This document shows, one piece after another, positions 47,383 through 56,328 of a DNA stretch of 64,000 nucleotides; the first letter of the stretch is position 1; every line of letters starts with the position of its first letter. This DNA comes from Flavobacterium xueshanense. GTDB lineage: Bacteria > Bacteroidota > Bacteroidia > Flavobacteriales > Flavobacteriaceae. The position numbers and the translations under genes were made by a program. The stretch covers positions 1 to 64,000 of the forward strand of contig NZ_FONQ01000004.1 in the NCBI RefSeq assembly GCF_900112975.1, read 5' to 3'. Under the pieces are notes generated by a model that made no database searches, had not been told where the DNA came from, and saw only the letters and a list, made by a program, of their open reading frames with translations.

Positions 47383-47997
47383 ATGTACACTCCAGAAATC
47401 TACAAAAACGAGAATCAAGAAGAAATAAAAAAATTTCTGCAAGAGAATAGTTTTGGTATTCTCATCAATCAAACCAATGGGAAATTGTGTGCAACACATA
47501 TTCCTTTGGAACTAGATACCAATAATGAAGGCAAGGACATTTTATGCGGGCACATTTCTAAACAAAACCCACAATGGAGTGGTTTTACAGACAACGACCA
47601 AATTTTAGCTGTATTTTCCGGACCTCACAGTTACATTTCTTCTTCTTGGTACGATCATGAAAATGTTCCAACATGGAACTATGTTGCGGTTCATGTGTAT
47701 GGAAAAATTAAAATTATTGAAGGAGAAGCAGTCATCGAATCCTTAAAAAAGCTAGTTAATAAGTACGAAAAAAATTCTGAAAATCCGATTCGTGTAGAAG
47801 ATTTATCTAACAAAACCATGATGCAATCTCGTGGGATTGTAGCATTTGAAATTGAGATAACTGAAATCCAAGCCACGAAAAAAATATCTCAGAATAGAGA
47901 CAAAAAAAATCATCAAAACATTGTACACGAGTTAGAAAAAACGAACACGAATCAGTCCATCGCTATCGCAAATGAGATGAAGAAATGCCCAATATAA
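47383..47997 (+). CDS. PaiB-type FMN-binding protein
   Basis: 204 residues. MYTPEIYKNENQEEIKKFL, ATHIPLELD, FSGPHSYISSSWYDHENVPTWNY and VHVYGKI match the PaiB family (FMN-binding split barrel), described as a negative transcriptional regulator in Bacillus. The sequence itself supports only flavin binding. An alternative role is an oxidoreductase. It is a single-gene unit. Confidence 0.88.
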   Translation: MYTPEIYKNENQEEIKKFLQENSFGILINQTNGKLCATHIPLELDTNNEGKDILCGHISKQNPQWSGFTDNDQILAVFSGPHSYISSSWYDHENVPTWNYVAVHVYGKIKIIEGEAVIESLKKLVNKYEKNSENPIRVEDLSNKTMMQSRGIVAFEIEITEIQATKKISQNRDKKNHQNIVHELEKTNTNQSIAIANEMKKCPI

Positions 47998-48046
47998 TTT
48001 CTTTCGAAATTCACGCATTGTATTTAACAATTTAGAATTCAATTCA

Positions 48047-48054
48047 TACCTTTG
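48047..48054 (+). promoter_or_regulatory. Bacteroidetes -7 box of the family 2 glycosyltransferase
   Basis: TACCTTTG, a strong match to TAnnTTTG, 54 bases before the ATG at 48108. Confidence 0.55.
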
Positions 48055-48107
48055 CACTCTCCCGTTCCGAGGCTTCGGGATCGATATTAAAAACTCATTA
48101 AACTCAG

Positions 48108-49214
48108 ATGCTTATACTAATTCTTTACTTTTTTATTTTTATTGTTGTCATTCAAATTTCGTATTATTTAGGTGTTTTTGGGAAATTTGCTTTCGCGAAA
48201 GCGCAGAAAATTACACCAAAAAGAATCCCAATTACGGTGATTGTTTGTGCCAAAAACGAAGAGGAAAATGTCACAAATTTTATTCCTTTACTTGCGGAAC
48301 AAAATTATCCTGATTTTGAAATTGTACTTATTGATGATGCATCAAGTGATTCTACTTTGGATATTTTTGAAGGTTTTGAAAAGCAATATCCTAATGTTCG
48401 TTTGGTAAAAGTCGAGAACAATGAAGCCTTTTGGGGAAACAAAAAATATGCTTTGACATTAGGAATAAAAGCCGCCAGAAAAGAGTATTTATTATTCACG
48501 GATGCTGATTGTTACCCCACTTCAAAAGAATGGATAACAGCAATGAGTTCTCAATTTACCATGCAAAAAACAATTGTTTTAGGTTATGGTAAATATGAAA
48601 AAATTCCTAATTCATTTCTGAATAAAATAATTCGTTTTGAAACTTTATTGACCGCAATTCAATATTTTTCATGGGCAAAAATTGGACATCCTTATATGGG
48701 TGTCGGAAGAAATTTAGCCTACAAAAAAGAAGAATTTTTTAATGTAAATGGATTCATCGAACACATGCAGATTCGTTCCGGCGATGATGATTTATTTGTA
48801 AATCAAGCTGCAAAAGCTAAAAACACTACTATTGCCTACACACTCGAAAGTTTTACGCTTTCTAAACCAAAAACTACTTATAAAGACTGGTTGACCCAAA
48901 AAAGACGGCATATTGCGACGGCAAATTATTATAAAGCATTCGATAAATTACAATTGGGAGCGTTCTACTGTTCGCAATTACTATTTATTTTATTGCCCAT
49001 TATCTTGTTGGCTTTTCAATTTCAATGGATATTAGTTTTAAGTTTAACAGCATTGCGTTATCTTGTGGCATGGATTGTGGTAGGTTTTTCAGCAGGTAAA
49101 CTTAAAGAAAATGATATTAAATTCTGGTTCCCTCTCGTCGAGATAGTCCTTATCTTTGCACAAATCAATATTTTTATAACAAATATATTCTCAAAACCAG
49201 TACATTGGAAATAA
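48108..49214 (+). CDS. Family 2 glycosyltransferase, membrane-bound
   Basis: 368 residues. One membrane helix at the N-terminus is followed by a GT-A domain: VIVCAKNEEENV, EIVLIDDASSDST, LFTDADCYP (the DxD metal site) and, later, SGDDDLFVNQAA and QKRRHIATANYY, the acceptor-side QxxRW-like motif. Two or three C-terminal helices follow. It is probably a processive or lipid-linked transferase at the inner membrane. The following sigma factor gene starts inside it, overlapping by 10 bases. Confidence 0.9.
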   Translation: MLILILYFFIFIVVIQISYYLGVFGKFAFAKAQKITPKRIPITVIVCAKNEEENVTNFIPLLAEQNYPDFEIVLIDDASSDSTLDIFEGFEKQYPNVRLVKVENNEAFWGNKKYALTLGIKAARKEYLLFTDADCYPTSKEWITAMSSQFTMQKTIVLGYGKYEKIPNSFLNKIIRFETLLTAIQYFSWAKIGHPYMGVGRNLAYKKEEFFNVNGFIEHMQIRSGDDDLFVNQAAKAKNTTIAYTLESFTLSKPKTTYKDWLTQKRRHIATANYYKAFDKLQLGAFYCSQLLFILLPIILLAFQFQWILVLSLTALRYLVAWIVVGFSAGKLKENDIKFWFPLVEIVLIFAQINIFITNIFSKPVHWK

Positions 49215-49756
49215 ACAAACAAATAGAAAAAGCAAAACAAGGAGATCAGGTTGCCTTTACTTTTCTATTGGATTATTATTGGAATGAAGTGTATGGTTTT
49301 ATGCTCAAACGTACCGAAAACGAAACCAATGCAGAGGATATCACCATAGAAACTTTCTCGAAAGCATTTGATAAAATAGCTTCTTATAACTCGGAATTCC
49401 AGTTTAACACTTGGCTTATTGCTATTGCAAAAAATGTATACATCGATTTATTACGGAAAAAGAAATCGAGTCTTTTTGTCGAAATTACCGATGAACAAGA
49501 CCAGCAAGCCTACAATATTGCTGACACTACTCCATCTGCAGAAGATGAATTGATCACTGAACAAAACCTTTCCCGGTTACTGCAATTCATCAAAGAATTG
49601 AAGCCCCATTATCAAGAAGTGATTCAGTTACGCTATTTTCAGGAAATGAGTTACCAGGAAATTTCCAATAAAATTGGTGAACCATTAAGTAATGTGAAGA
49701 TTAAATTGCTTCGCGCCAAAAAACTTCTGGCAGAAATTATTCAGAATAAAAGGTAG
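49205..49756 (+). CDS. ECF-type sigma-70 family RNA polymerase sigma factor
   Basis: 183 residues with a TTG start overlapping the glycosyltransferase gene. Region 2 is ADQxAFxxLL-like (DQVAFTFLLDYYWNEVYGFML, then NAEDITIETFSKAF) and region 4 is LKPHYQEVIQLRYFQEMSYQEISNKIG. No anti-sigma gene follows, which is unusual for ECF factors. The translational overlap ties its expression to the glycosyltransferase. Confidence 0.92.
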   Translation: MEINKQIEKAKQGDQVAFTFLLDYYWNEVYGFMLKRTENETNAEDITIETFSKAFDKIASYNSEFQFNTWLIAIAKNVYIDLLRKKKSSLFVEITDEQDQQAYNIADTTPSAEDELITEQNLSRLLQFIKELKPHYQEVIQLRYFQEMSYQEISNKIGEPLSNVKIKLLRAKKLLAEIIQNKR

Positions 49757-49869
49757 TTTTCTTTTTATAAAATAGCATCGATTTTTAATCCCTTAAAAAT
49801 AAAAAAAATGATCTAAATTAATTTTAGACCACTTGATTAAAATCAAAAGCAAATACCGATTCGGAAAAA

Positions 49870-49992
49870 TTATCTCATAACTCTTTCCGGATAATCCGTA
49901 ATAATTCCGCTTACTTTAAGTCCTTGTAAATTCTTAATATCCAAAGCTTCATTCACCGTCCAAGGATAGATTTTATAATTATTCGCTTTCAT
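49870..49992 (-). pseudogene. C-terminal remnant of a glycerophosphodiester phosphodiesterase
   Basis: A 40-residue frame ends IYPWTVNEALDIKNL, then VSGIITDYPERVMR. These match the C-terminal strands of GlpQ/GDPD enzymes (VWTVNE, then GIITDYP). Nothing upstream on the minus strand encodes the remaining barrel; a stop lies 5 codons before the ATG at 49992. Only the tail of a lost gene is left. Confidence 0.75.
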
Positions 49993-50006
49993 TATCGCCC
50001 TACATT

Positions 50007-50040
50007 AAAGCGCATTCATTGATTTGAATGCGCTTTTTTT
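50007..50040 (+). terminator. Orphan terminator
   Basis: AAAGCGCATTC (50007-50017) pairs perfectly with GAATGCGCTTT (50026-50036) and is followed by T. No plus-strand gene lies near enough upstream to own it (the sigma factor ends 250 bases away), so it was probably left by a deleted gene. Confidence 0.85.
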
Positions 50041-50230
50041 GTGAATACTCAACCCCAAAATCAATAACACCAATAATTAAATAACATAAAAGTTAAATTA
50101 ATAAACATAACTTAACGATAATCGAAAATAATTACTAAATTTATATACTAATATTTCTATTTTGCACGTTACCAATAAAAACACTCTTCGCTTATGATTT
50201 AATTGTACTTAACCTCTAAAACCATAAATT
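50041..50230. other. Intergenic region upstream of the TonB-family gene
   Basis: AT-rich. It contains CTATTTTGCACG near 50157, one base short of a TAnnTTTG box. No gene. Confidence 0.4.
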
Positions 50231-51052
50231 ATGTCAAAACTAAGCATTTACGAAACAGGCTGGATTAATCTTGTTTTTCAAGACAGAAACAAAGAATATG
50301 GTGCATATCAGTTGCGTCAAGAAAGTACTAAAACGGCATTAATGGCACTTTTTACCGGTGTGTTATTTATCTTTGGGGCTTTGAGTATTCCTATAATCAG
50401 TAACTATCTTAATCCTAGTACAACTGATACGATAGGCATTCCAGAATTTACGAATACCACAGTGCGACTTACTGACATAATTCCAAATCAGCTAGAACAA
50501 AAAAAATCTCTTCCTGCCGTAAAAACCAAAACTGTTGATGTTCCCGCAAAAAGCGCCAAACTGGTAAATCCTTTGATCGTTAAGGCTTCACAAGCCAATC
50601 AGGACATTGCAAAAAATATCGATAATACTACGGTAACAAATACAACTACAGAAGGAACAGGAATTGTAGGAGTCAATCCAACTTCATCGTCAGAAACAGG
50701 AAATGAAATCACAACAGTTGTTGAGACAGGGAGCACTATAGTCAATAGCGTTGCATTAGATAAACTTCCAGAATTCCCCGGCGGAATTAATAAGTTCTAC
50801 AATTATGTTGGGAATAACTTTGAAAAACAAGAAATAGATGGTAGTGGTTCGATTCGAGTGTATGTTTCTTTTGTAATTGAAAGAGACGGAAGCATGACTG
50901 ATATTCAGGTAAAAAGAGATCCTGGCTATGGTTTAGGAAAAGAAGCCGTAAGAGTTCTAAAATCCATTAAAACGAAATGGGCACCCGGAATGATTGCTGG
51001 AAAACCAGTGCGGACCGCTTATAATCTCCCGATTACAGTACAAATGAATTAA
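50231..51052 (+). CDS. TonB-family energy transducer
   Basis: 273 residues. A short cytoplasmic part with FQDRNKEYGAYQLRQ, typical of Bacteroidetes TonB, is followed by one membrane helix (about 37-58), a periplasmic linker of about 110 residues, and a TonB C-terminal domain (about 180-273: LPEFPGGINKFYNYVG, VYVSFVIERDGSMTDIQV, TKWAPGMIAGKPVRTAYNLPI). It would pass proton-motive energy to outer-membrane receptors. No ExbB/ExbD genes are adjacent. It is a single-gene unit with a terminator. Confidence 0.9.
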   Translation: MSKLSIYETGWINLVFQDRNKEYGAYQLRQESTKTALMALFTGVLFIFGALSIPIISNYLNPSTTDTIGIPEFTNTTVRLTDIIPNQLEQKKSLPAVKTKTVDVPAKSAKLVNPLIVKASQANQDIAKNIDNTTVTNTTTEGTGIVGVNPTSSSETGNEITTVVETGSTIVNSVALDKLPEFPGGINKFYNYVGNNFEKQEIDGSGSIRVYVSFVIERDGSMTDIQVKRDPGYGLGKEAVRVLKSIKTKWAPGMIAGKPVRTAYNLPITVQMN

Positions 51053-51059
51053 ACAAATG

Positions 51060-51095
51060 AAAAGCTTCAAGTAATTTTGAAGCTTTTCTTTTTTT
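51060..51095 (+). terminator. Terminator of the TonB-family gene
   Basis: AAAAGCTTCAA pairs perfectly with TTGAAGCTTTT across GTAATT, followed by CTTTTTTT. Confidence 0.88.
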
Positions 51096-51322
51096 AACCT
51101 TTTTATTTTTTTTACATTCTATCCTAAAACATCAAAAAGTCCGAACTCCTGATTGCAGTGGAATCCTGCGCTGTCATTGTGAGGAACGTTACAATCACCG
51201 TGAATTTAACGGAAAGCAGTACGACTATTCCCTAAGAACAAGTAAATATTGTGCTCCTAAAGCATCCGTTTCTCTTTATTCAAATAAACAAATAAAGAAA
51301 TCCACAAACAAACTACATTCCT

Positions 51323-51330
51323 TATCTTTG
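51323..51330 (+). promoter_or_regulatory. Bacteroidetes -7 box of lipA
   Basis: TATCTTTG matches TAnnTTTG exactly, 18 bases before the lipA ATG. Confidence 0.6.
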
Positions 51331-51348
51331 TGCTCTGAAAATTGATAT

Positions 51349-52248
51349 ATGGAAACTGTTTTAGAAAATACTTTACCTACAGGAACCCGAGGCGGAGCCG
51401 AATTGAGCGGAGCTAAACCGAAATGGCTGAAGGTAAAGCTCCCAATAGGCCAAAAATATACAGAGCTTCGCGGCTTAGTAGATAAATATAGTTTGAACAC
51501 GATTTGTACTTCTGGAAGTTGCCCGAACATGGGTGAATGCTGGGGCGAAGGAACAGCAACATTCATGATTTTAGGAAATGTGTGTACGCGTTCTTGTGGC
51601 TTTTGTGGTGTAAAAACTGGAAGACCAGAAACGGTGGACTGGGACGAACCGGAAAAAGTGGCGCGTTCTATCAAAATTATGAATATCAAACATGCCGTAA
51701 TCACAAGCGTTGACAGAGATGATTTGAAAGATGGTGGTTCTATCATTTGGATTGAAACCGTAAAAGCCATTCGCAGAATGAACCCAAATACGACCCTGGA
51801 AACATTGATTCCTGATTTTCAAGGTATCGAAAGAAACATTGACCGAATCGTTGAAGCGAATCCGGAAGTGGTTTCGCATAATGTAGAAACCGTTCGCAGA
51901 TTGACACGTGAAGTACGAATTCAGGCTAAATACGACCGAAGTTTAGAAGTGTTACGTTACTTGAAGGAAAAAGGAATCAACAGAACGAAGTCGGGAATTA
52001 TGCTTGGTCTTGGCGAGCAAGAAGAAGAAGTGTATCAAACAATGCGAGATTTGCGTGAAGTCAACGTAGATATTGTAACGATAGGTCAATACTTGCAGCC
52101 TAGTAAAAAACACTTGCCAGTAAAGGAATTTATAACGCCGGAACAATTTGCAAAATACGAGCAATTTGGTTTGGAATTAGGTTTCCGCCACGTAGAAAGC
52201 GGACCATTAGTTCGTTCCTCTTACAAAGCACAAAAACATATATTGTAG
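51349..52248 (+). CDS. lipA: Lipoyl synthase
   Basis: 299 residues. The auxiliary cluster motif is [13 protein letters not shown] (Cys-x4-Cys-x5-Cys) and the radical SAM motif is CTRSCGFCG. The C-terminal RSSY serine follows (VRSSYKAQ). It inserts sulfur into octanoyl groups on lipoyl domains. The lipB partner is not in the window. Confidence 0.96.
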   Translation: METVLENTLPTGTRGGAELSGAKPKWLKVKLPIGQKYTELRGLVDKYSLNTICTSGSCPNMGECWGEGTATFMILGNVCTRSCGFCGVKTGRPETVDWDEPEKVARSIKIMNIKHAVITSVDRDDLKDGGSIIWIETVKAIRRMNPNTTLETLIPDFQGIERNIDRIVEANPEVVSHNVETVRRLTREVRIQAKYDRSLEVLRYLKEKGINRTKSGIMLGLGEQEEEVYQTMRDLREVNVDIVTIGQYLQPSKKHLPVKEFITPEQFAKYEQFGLELGFRHVESGPLVRSSYKAQKHIL

Positions 52249-52327
52249 TCGACTGTCGTAAAGTCAGGAAGTCGAAAGGCTTCATATCTTGACTTTCTGA
52301 CTTTCTGATTTTAAGACTTTAAGACTT
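52249..52327. repeat. Short-period palindromic repeat before gap
   Basis: The left words GTAAAGTC, AGGAAGTC and GAAAGG face the right words TGACTTTC, TGACTTTC, TGATTTT and AAGACTTT in inverted sense. It runs directly into the gap start codon and so is in the leader. It shares the AAGTC/GACTT word with the perfect repeat at 32567. Confidence 0.7.
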
Positions 52328-53332
52328 ATGATAAGAATTGCCATAAATGGTTTTGGAAGAATTGGTAGAAATTTATTCCGATTACTTTTAAACCATCCTT
52401 CAATAGAAGTGGTAGCCATAAATGATATCGCCGACAAAAAAACAATGGCCCATTTAATAAAATACGATAGTATTCACGGTGTTTTACCTTTTGCAGTAAG
52501 CGATGATGAGAAAGGAATATTGGTGGATGGAAAACATTTTTTGTTTTTTCATGAAAAAAATATTTCAAATCTGGATTGGAAAAGTTTAGACATTGATTAC
52601 GTTGTGGAATCTACCGGAAAGTACAAAACTTTTGAAGAACTCAATTCCCATATTATTGCTGGTGCCAAAAAAGTGATTCTCTCCGCACCATCAGAAGTTG
52701 ACACCATAAAAACGGTGGTACTCGGTGTAAATGATTTTATACTTGACGGTACTGAAACTATTATTTCAAATGCCAGCTGCACGACGAATAATGCCGCACC
52801 AATGATTAAAGTAATCAATGAACTTTGCGGTATAGAACAAGCGTATATCACCACGATTCACTCCTACACGACAGACCAAAGTTTACACGATCAACCGCAT
52901 AAAGATTTACGTCGGGCTCGCGGTGCAAGTCAATCTATCGTACCTACCACAACTGGTGCGGCAAAAGCATTAACAAAAATATTTACTGAGTTTGAAGGTA
53001 AAATTGGAGGTTGCGGTATTCGTGTTCCCGTGCCTGATGGATCCTTGACTGATATTACTTTCAATGTAAAACGTGCCGTTACCATAAATGAAATAAACGC
53101 GGCTTTTAAAGTTGCAGCACAAACTACTTTAAAAGGCATTTTAGATTACACTGAAGACCCTATTGTTTCCGTTGATGTAATTGGCAATAAAAATTCATGT
53201 ATATTTGATGCACAACTTACTTCTGTTATCGATAAAATGGTGAAAGTGGTGGGATGGTACGATAATGAAATAGGATATTCCTCAAGAATAATTGATTTAA
53301 TTCTTTTGACTAATATGAAAAACAAGCAATAA
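52328..53332 (+). CDS. gap: Glyceraldehyde-3-phosphate dehydrogenase, type I
   Basis: 334 residues. NAD-binding GFGRIGRN is followed by Asp33 (INDI), consistent with NAD preference. The catalytic Cys151 is in SNASCTTNN and the later HSYTTDQ supplies the His. RRARGASQSIVPTTTGAAKA and WYDNEIGYSSR complete the signature. It catalyses the phosphorylating oxidation of glyceraldehyde 3-phosphate, or the reverse reaction. Flavobacteria often have more than one gap; which role this one plays cannot be told. Confidence 0.95.
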   Translation: MIRIAINGFGRIGRNLFRLLLNHPSIEVVAINDIADKKTMAHLIKYDSIHGVLPFAVSDDEKGILVDGKHFLFFHEKNISNLDWKSLDIDYVVESTGKYKTFEELNSHIIAGAKKVILSAPSEVDTIKTVVLGVNDFILDGTETIISNASCTTNNAAPMIKVINELCGIEQAYITTIHSYTTDQSLHDQPHKDLRRARGASQSIVPTTTGAAKALTKIFTEFEGKIGGCGIRVPVPDGSLTDITFNVKRAVTINEINAAFKVAAQTTLKGILDYTEDPIVSVDVIGNKNSCIFDAQLTSVIDKMVKVVGWYDNEIGYSSRIIDLILLTNMKNKQ

Positions 53333-53347
53333 AAAAATCGGCTACGA

Positions 53348-55513
53348 ATGAAATATTTTTTCGTTTATGTACTTTTTTTTAACACGTTACTGTTTGCTCA
53401 ACCCAATGAGAAAACAGATAGCACCGCTTATTACAATCGCTTGAGCAACTCATACGTTCAAGATAATAATTATAAAAATGCTTTACTAAATACGCAAAAA
53501 GCAATATTTTATGCAGAAAAAAATAAAAACATTAAGGACCAAGCCTATCAAAATTTTTATCTCGGAAAACTTTACTTTGATTTAAAAAAATATGACGATG
53601 CAGTTGAATCGTTATTAAAAAGCTCCGAATTATATGCCAACTTAGACTCTAGTTCCTATCAAGCTGACATGTATTATCATCTTGGCTTGAGCTTTATGGC
53701 AACAGCAAATTTTGACAGAGCTACACTTTACTTTAATAAGGCAAAATCAATTTATACCACATTAAATATCCCCGACACTGCTGAATTATTTACGCTTCAA
53801 ACGGGACTTATTTACAAATCAAAAAACAAATCAGATTTAGCATTATCTGTTTTTAACACTATCATTGCAAAACCTGACAGTCCTGATTTATCAAATACTA
53901 AAGCAGAAGCCTTGTACCAAACAGGAAGAATTGAAGCGTTTAAAAGCAGGAATAATTTAGCTTTAAATTACTTAAATAAAGCATTAGACCTCAATAGTAA
54001 AACTGAGAATCTGGAACAAAAATCTAATATTTTGTTTGCTTTGAGTACTGTTTATGAAAAAATGTTAGATAAAAATAATGCCTATTTGCACTTGAAACAG
54101 CATCTTAATCTAAAGGAACGAATTGCAATTTTAAACAACAAGAGGCTTGGTATTGATGACTATACAAATTTTAAAGAATCCGAACGATTAAAAGAAATTG
54201 TACAAACCAATAATGAAAACATAGAGCAGGCAAAAGCAAGTAAATTTTCTAAACTGATTAGTATTCTGGCCATAGCGCTGGTTTCCATTTTATCGCTGTT
54301 GAGTTTGTCTTTGTATAAAAACAATATCATCCGCAATCAGTCTAATTTATTGCTAAAAGAAAAAAATAAAGAATTAGAAATTGCGAAAGACAAAGCAGAA
54401 AAAGCATCAAAAGCAAGGTCTGAATTTCTTTCGACAGTAAGTCACGAACTTCGTACACCACTTAATGCCATCAACGGAATTACCCACTTATTATTGGAAG
54501 AAAAACCTAAGAAAACTCAAATGGATTATTTATCATCATTAAAGTTCTCGGGTGATTATTTGACAAAATTCATCAATGAAATTTTAGAAATAAACAAAAT
54601 CGAATCGCATAACATTGAAATAGAATATACAAGTTTTAATTTAAAACAACTTTTGACAGACATTCAAAATTCCTTAAAAGAACTGGCTTTCATAAACAAC
54701 AATAATTTCACACTGGAAATAGACCATGCTATTCCTGACTATTTGATTGGAGATCCTACAAAATTATCGCAGATCATATTGAATTTGATTAATAATGCCT
54801 TGAAATTTACTAAAAACGGGGATGTGAAAGTAATTGCTAAACTTGAAAATTTAGAAAATGAAAATGCGACATTGTATTTTGAAATAACAGATACCGGAAT
54901 TGGGATACCACCAGATAAATTGGTAAGTGTTTTTGACAGCTTTTCGCAAGGTTCTATAGAAGTCAACCGCAAATATGGCGGCACAGGTTTAGGCCTGACC
55001 ATCGTAAAAAAATTAATTACAATTCTTGAAGGACAAATAAAATTAACAAGTATTGTAGGCCAAGGCTCGACATTTTCATTTGAATTGGCTTTTAAAACAA
55101 GTGAAAAAATTTCACCTGTGGAAAAAACCTCAAAAATAGATTACGATTCTAAATTATTAAACAAAAAAATCCTGTTGGTAGAGGACAATAGAATCAATCA
55201 AATGATTACCAGAAAAATGCTTCTCAATAAACAAATAATTTGTGAGGTAATTGATAATGGTGAAGACGCTATTGATTTAGTACGAAAAAATAAATTTGAT
55301 CTCGTTCTTATGGACGTCCATTTACCCGGCATCAACGGAACTATTGCCACAGAACTGATTCGAACATTCGATACAAACATCCCTATTATTGCACTTACCG
55401 CAATATCACTGGATGAAAATCGCGAAATGCTATTATCATTTGGCATGAACGATGTTATTACTAAACCATTCATACCAGAGGAATTTTACACCGTGATTGC
55501 GGAATATATTTAA
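53348..55513 (+). CDS. Hybrid sensor histidine kinase with TPR sensor region
   Basis: 721 residues. Signal peptide 1-17 (LLFAQ) and a periplasmic region of about 270 residues with TPR-like helix pairs (YLGKLYFDLKKYDDAVESLLKSSELYANL and others). A membrane segment lies at 302-323, then a coiled coil, HisKA with His366 in SHELRTPLNA, the ATPase domain (NLINNALKF, DTGIGIPPDK, GGTGLGLTI), and a C-terminal receiver with Asp656 in LMDVHLPG. No output regulator is adjacent. Protein-protein sensing by the TPRs is inferred. It starts 15 bases after gap. Confidence 0.92.
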   Translation: MKYFFVYVLFFNTLLFAQPNEKTDSTAYYNRLSNSYVQDNNYKNALLNTQKAIFYAEKNKNIKDQAYQNFYLGKLYFDLKKYDDAVESLLKSSELYANLDSSSYQADMYYHLGLSFMATANFDRATLYFNKAKSIYTTLNIPDTAELFTLQTGLIYKSKNKSDLALSVFNTIIAKPDSPDLSNTKAEALYQTGRIEAFKSRNNLALNYLNKALDLNSKTENLEQKSNILFALSTVYEKMLDKNNAYLHLKQHLNLKERIAILNNKRLGIDDYTNFKESERLKEIVQTNNENIEQAKASKFSKLISILAIALVSILSLLSLSLYKNNIIRNQSNLLLKEKNKELEIAKDKAEKASKARSEFLSTVSHELRTPLNAINGITHLLLEEKPKKTQMDYLSSLKFSGDYLTKFINEILEINKIESHNIEIEYTSFNLKQLLTDIQNSLKELAFINNNNFTLEIDHAIPDYLIGDPTKLSQIILNLINNALKFTKNGDVKVIAKLENLENENATLYFEITDTGIGIPPDKLVSVFDSFSQGSIEVNRKYGGTGLGLTIVKKLITILEGQIKLTSIVGQGSTFSFELAFKTSEKISPVEKTSKIDYDSKLLNKKILLVEDNRINQMITRKMLLNKQIICEVIDNGEDAIDLVRKNKFDLVLMDVHLPGINGTIATELIRTFDTNIPIIALTAISLDENREMLLSFGMNDVITKPFIPEEFYTVIAEYI

Positions 55514-55515
55514 AA

Positions 55516-56328
55516 TTAATACTTCAAAATCAATTCTTTGATAAGGATTCGCACTTTTGGTTCGGCTTCTTTAGCAGCTTCTAAAACTTCGTCATGAGAA
55601 ATGGTTCCAATACTTTCTTCATTACCCATATCAGTAATTACTGAAATACCAAATGTTTCCAAGTCCATGTGACGTGCCACAATTACTTCAGGAACGGTCG
55701 ACATTCCCACACAATCTGCACCTAAAATTTTCACCATTTTGTACTCAGCCAAAGTTTCAAAAGTTGGACCTTGTAAACCCAAATAAATTCCTTCATGAAC
55801 TTCTATATTAAGTTCCTTAGCTAATTCAGTGGCTTTGGCAATCATTTTTCGCGAATATGGTTCACTCATATTTACAAAACGAGGTCCAAAACGTTCGTCA
55901 TTTTTTCCACGCAAAGGATGTTCCGGCGTCATATTAATATGATCCGTAATCATAACGACAGACCCTACTTTGTAACTTGGATTCACTCCGCCTGATGCAT
56001 TAGAAACTACCAGTTTTTCAACACCCAAAAACTTCATTACCCGCACCGGGAAAGTAACCTCTGTCATCGAATAACCTTCATAAAAATGAAAACGTCCTTG
56101 CATAGCAACAACTTTCTTATCACCTATTGTTCCAAAAACCAATGCGCCTTTGTGTCCTTGCACTGTTGATACCGGAAAATTTGGAATTTCATTATACGGC
56201 AACGTAAATTTTACCTGCATTTCATCCGTAAAACTTCCTAATCCCGAACCTAAAATCACGCCATATTCTGGCGTAAAATCAATTCTTTCCTTAATATAAC
56301 TTATTGTTTGTTGTACTTTTTCCCACAT
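55516..56328 (-). CDS. Purine-nucleoside phosphorylase (trimeric type)
   Basis: 270 residues. GVILGSGLGSF binds phosphate, followed by TVQGHKGALVFG, MQGRFHFYEGY, VVSNASGGVNPSYKVGSVVMITDHIN and MSTVPEVIVARH; the catalytic Asn/Asp position is in ISVITDMGN. It splits purine nucleosides to base and ribose 1-phosphate. It lies downstream of lpxK and its start is inside the lpxK coding end (38-base overlap). Confidence 0.94.
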   Translation of the reverse strand: MWEKVQQTISYIKERIDFTPEYGVILGSGLGSFTDEMQVKFTLPYNEIPNFPVSTVQGHKGALVFGTIGDKKVVAMQGRFHFYEGYSMTEVTFPVRVMKFLGVEKLVVSNASGGVNPSYKVGSVVMITDHINMTPEHPLRGKNDERFGPRFVNMSEPYSRKMIAKATELAKELNIEVHEGIYLGLQGPTFETLAEYKMVKILGADCVGMSTVPEVIVARHMDLETFGISVITDMGNEESIGTISHDEVLEAAKEAEPKVRILIKELILKY

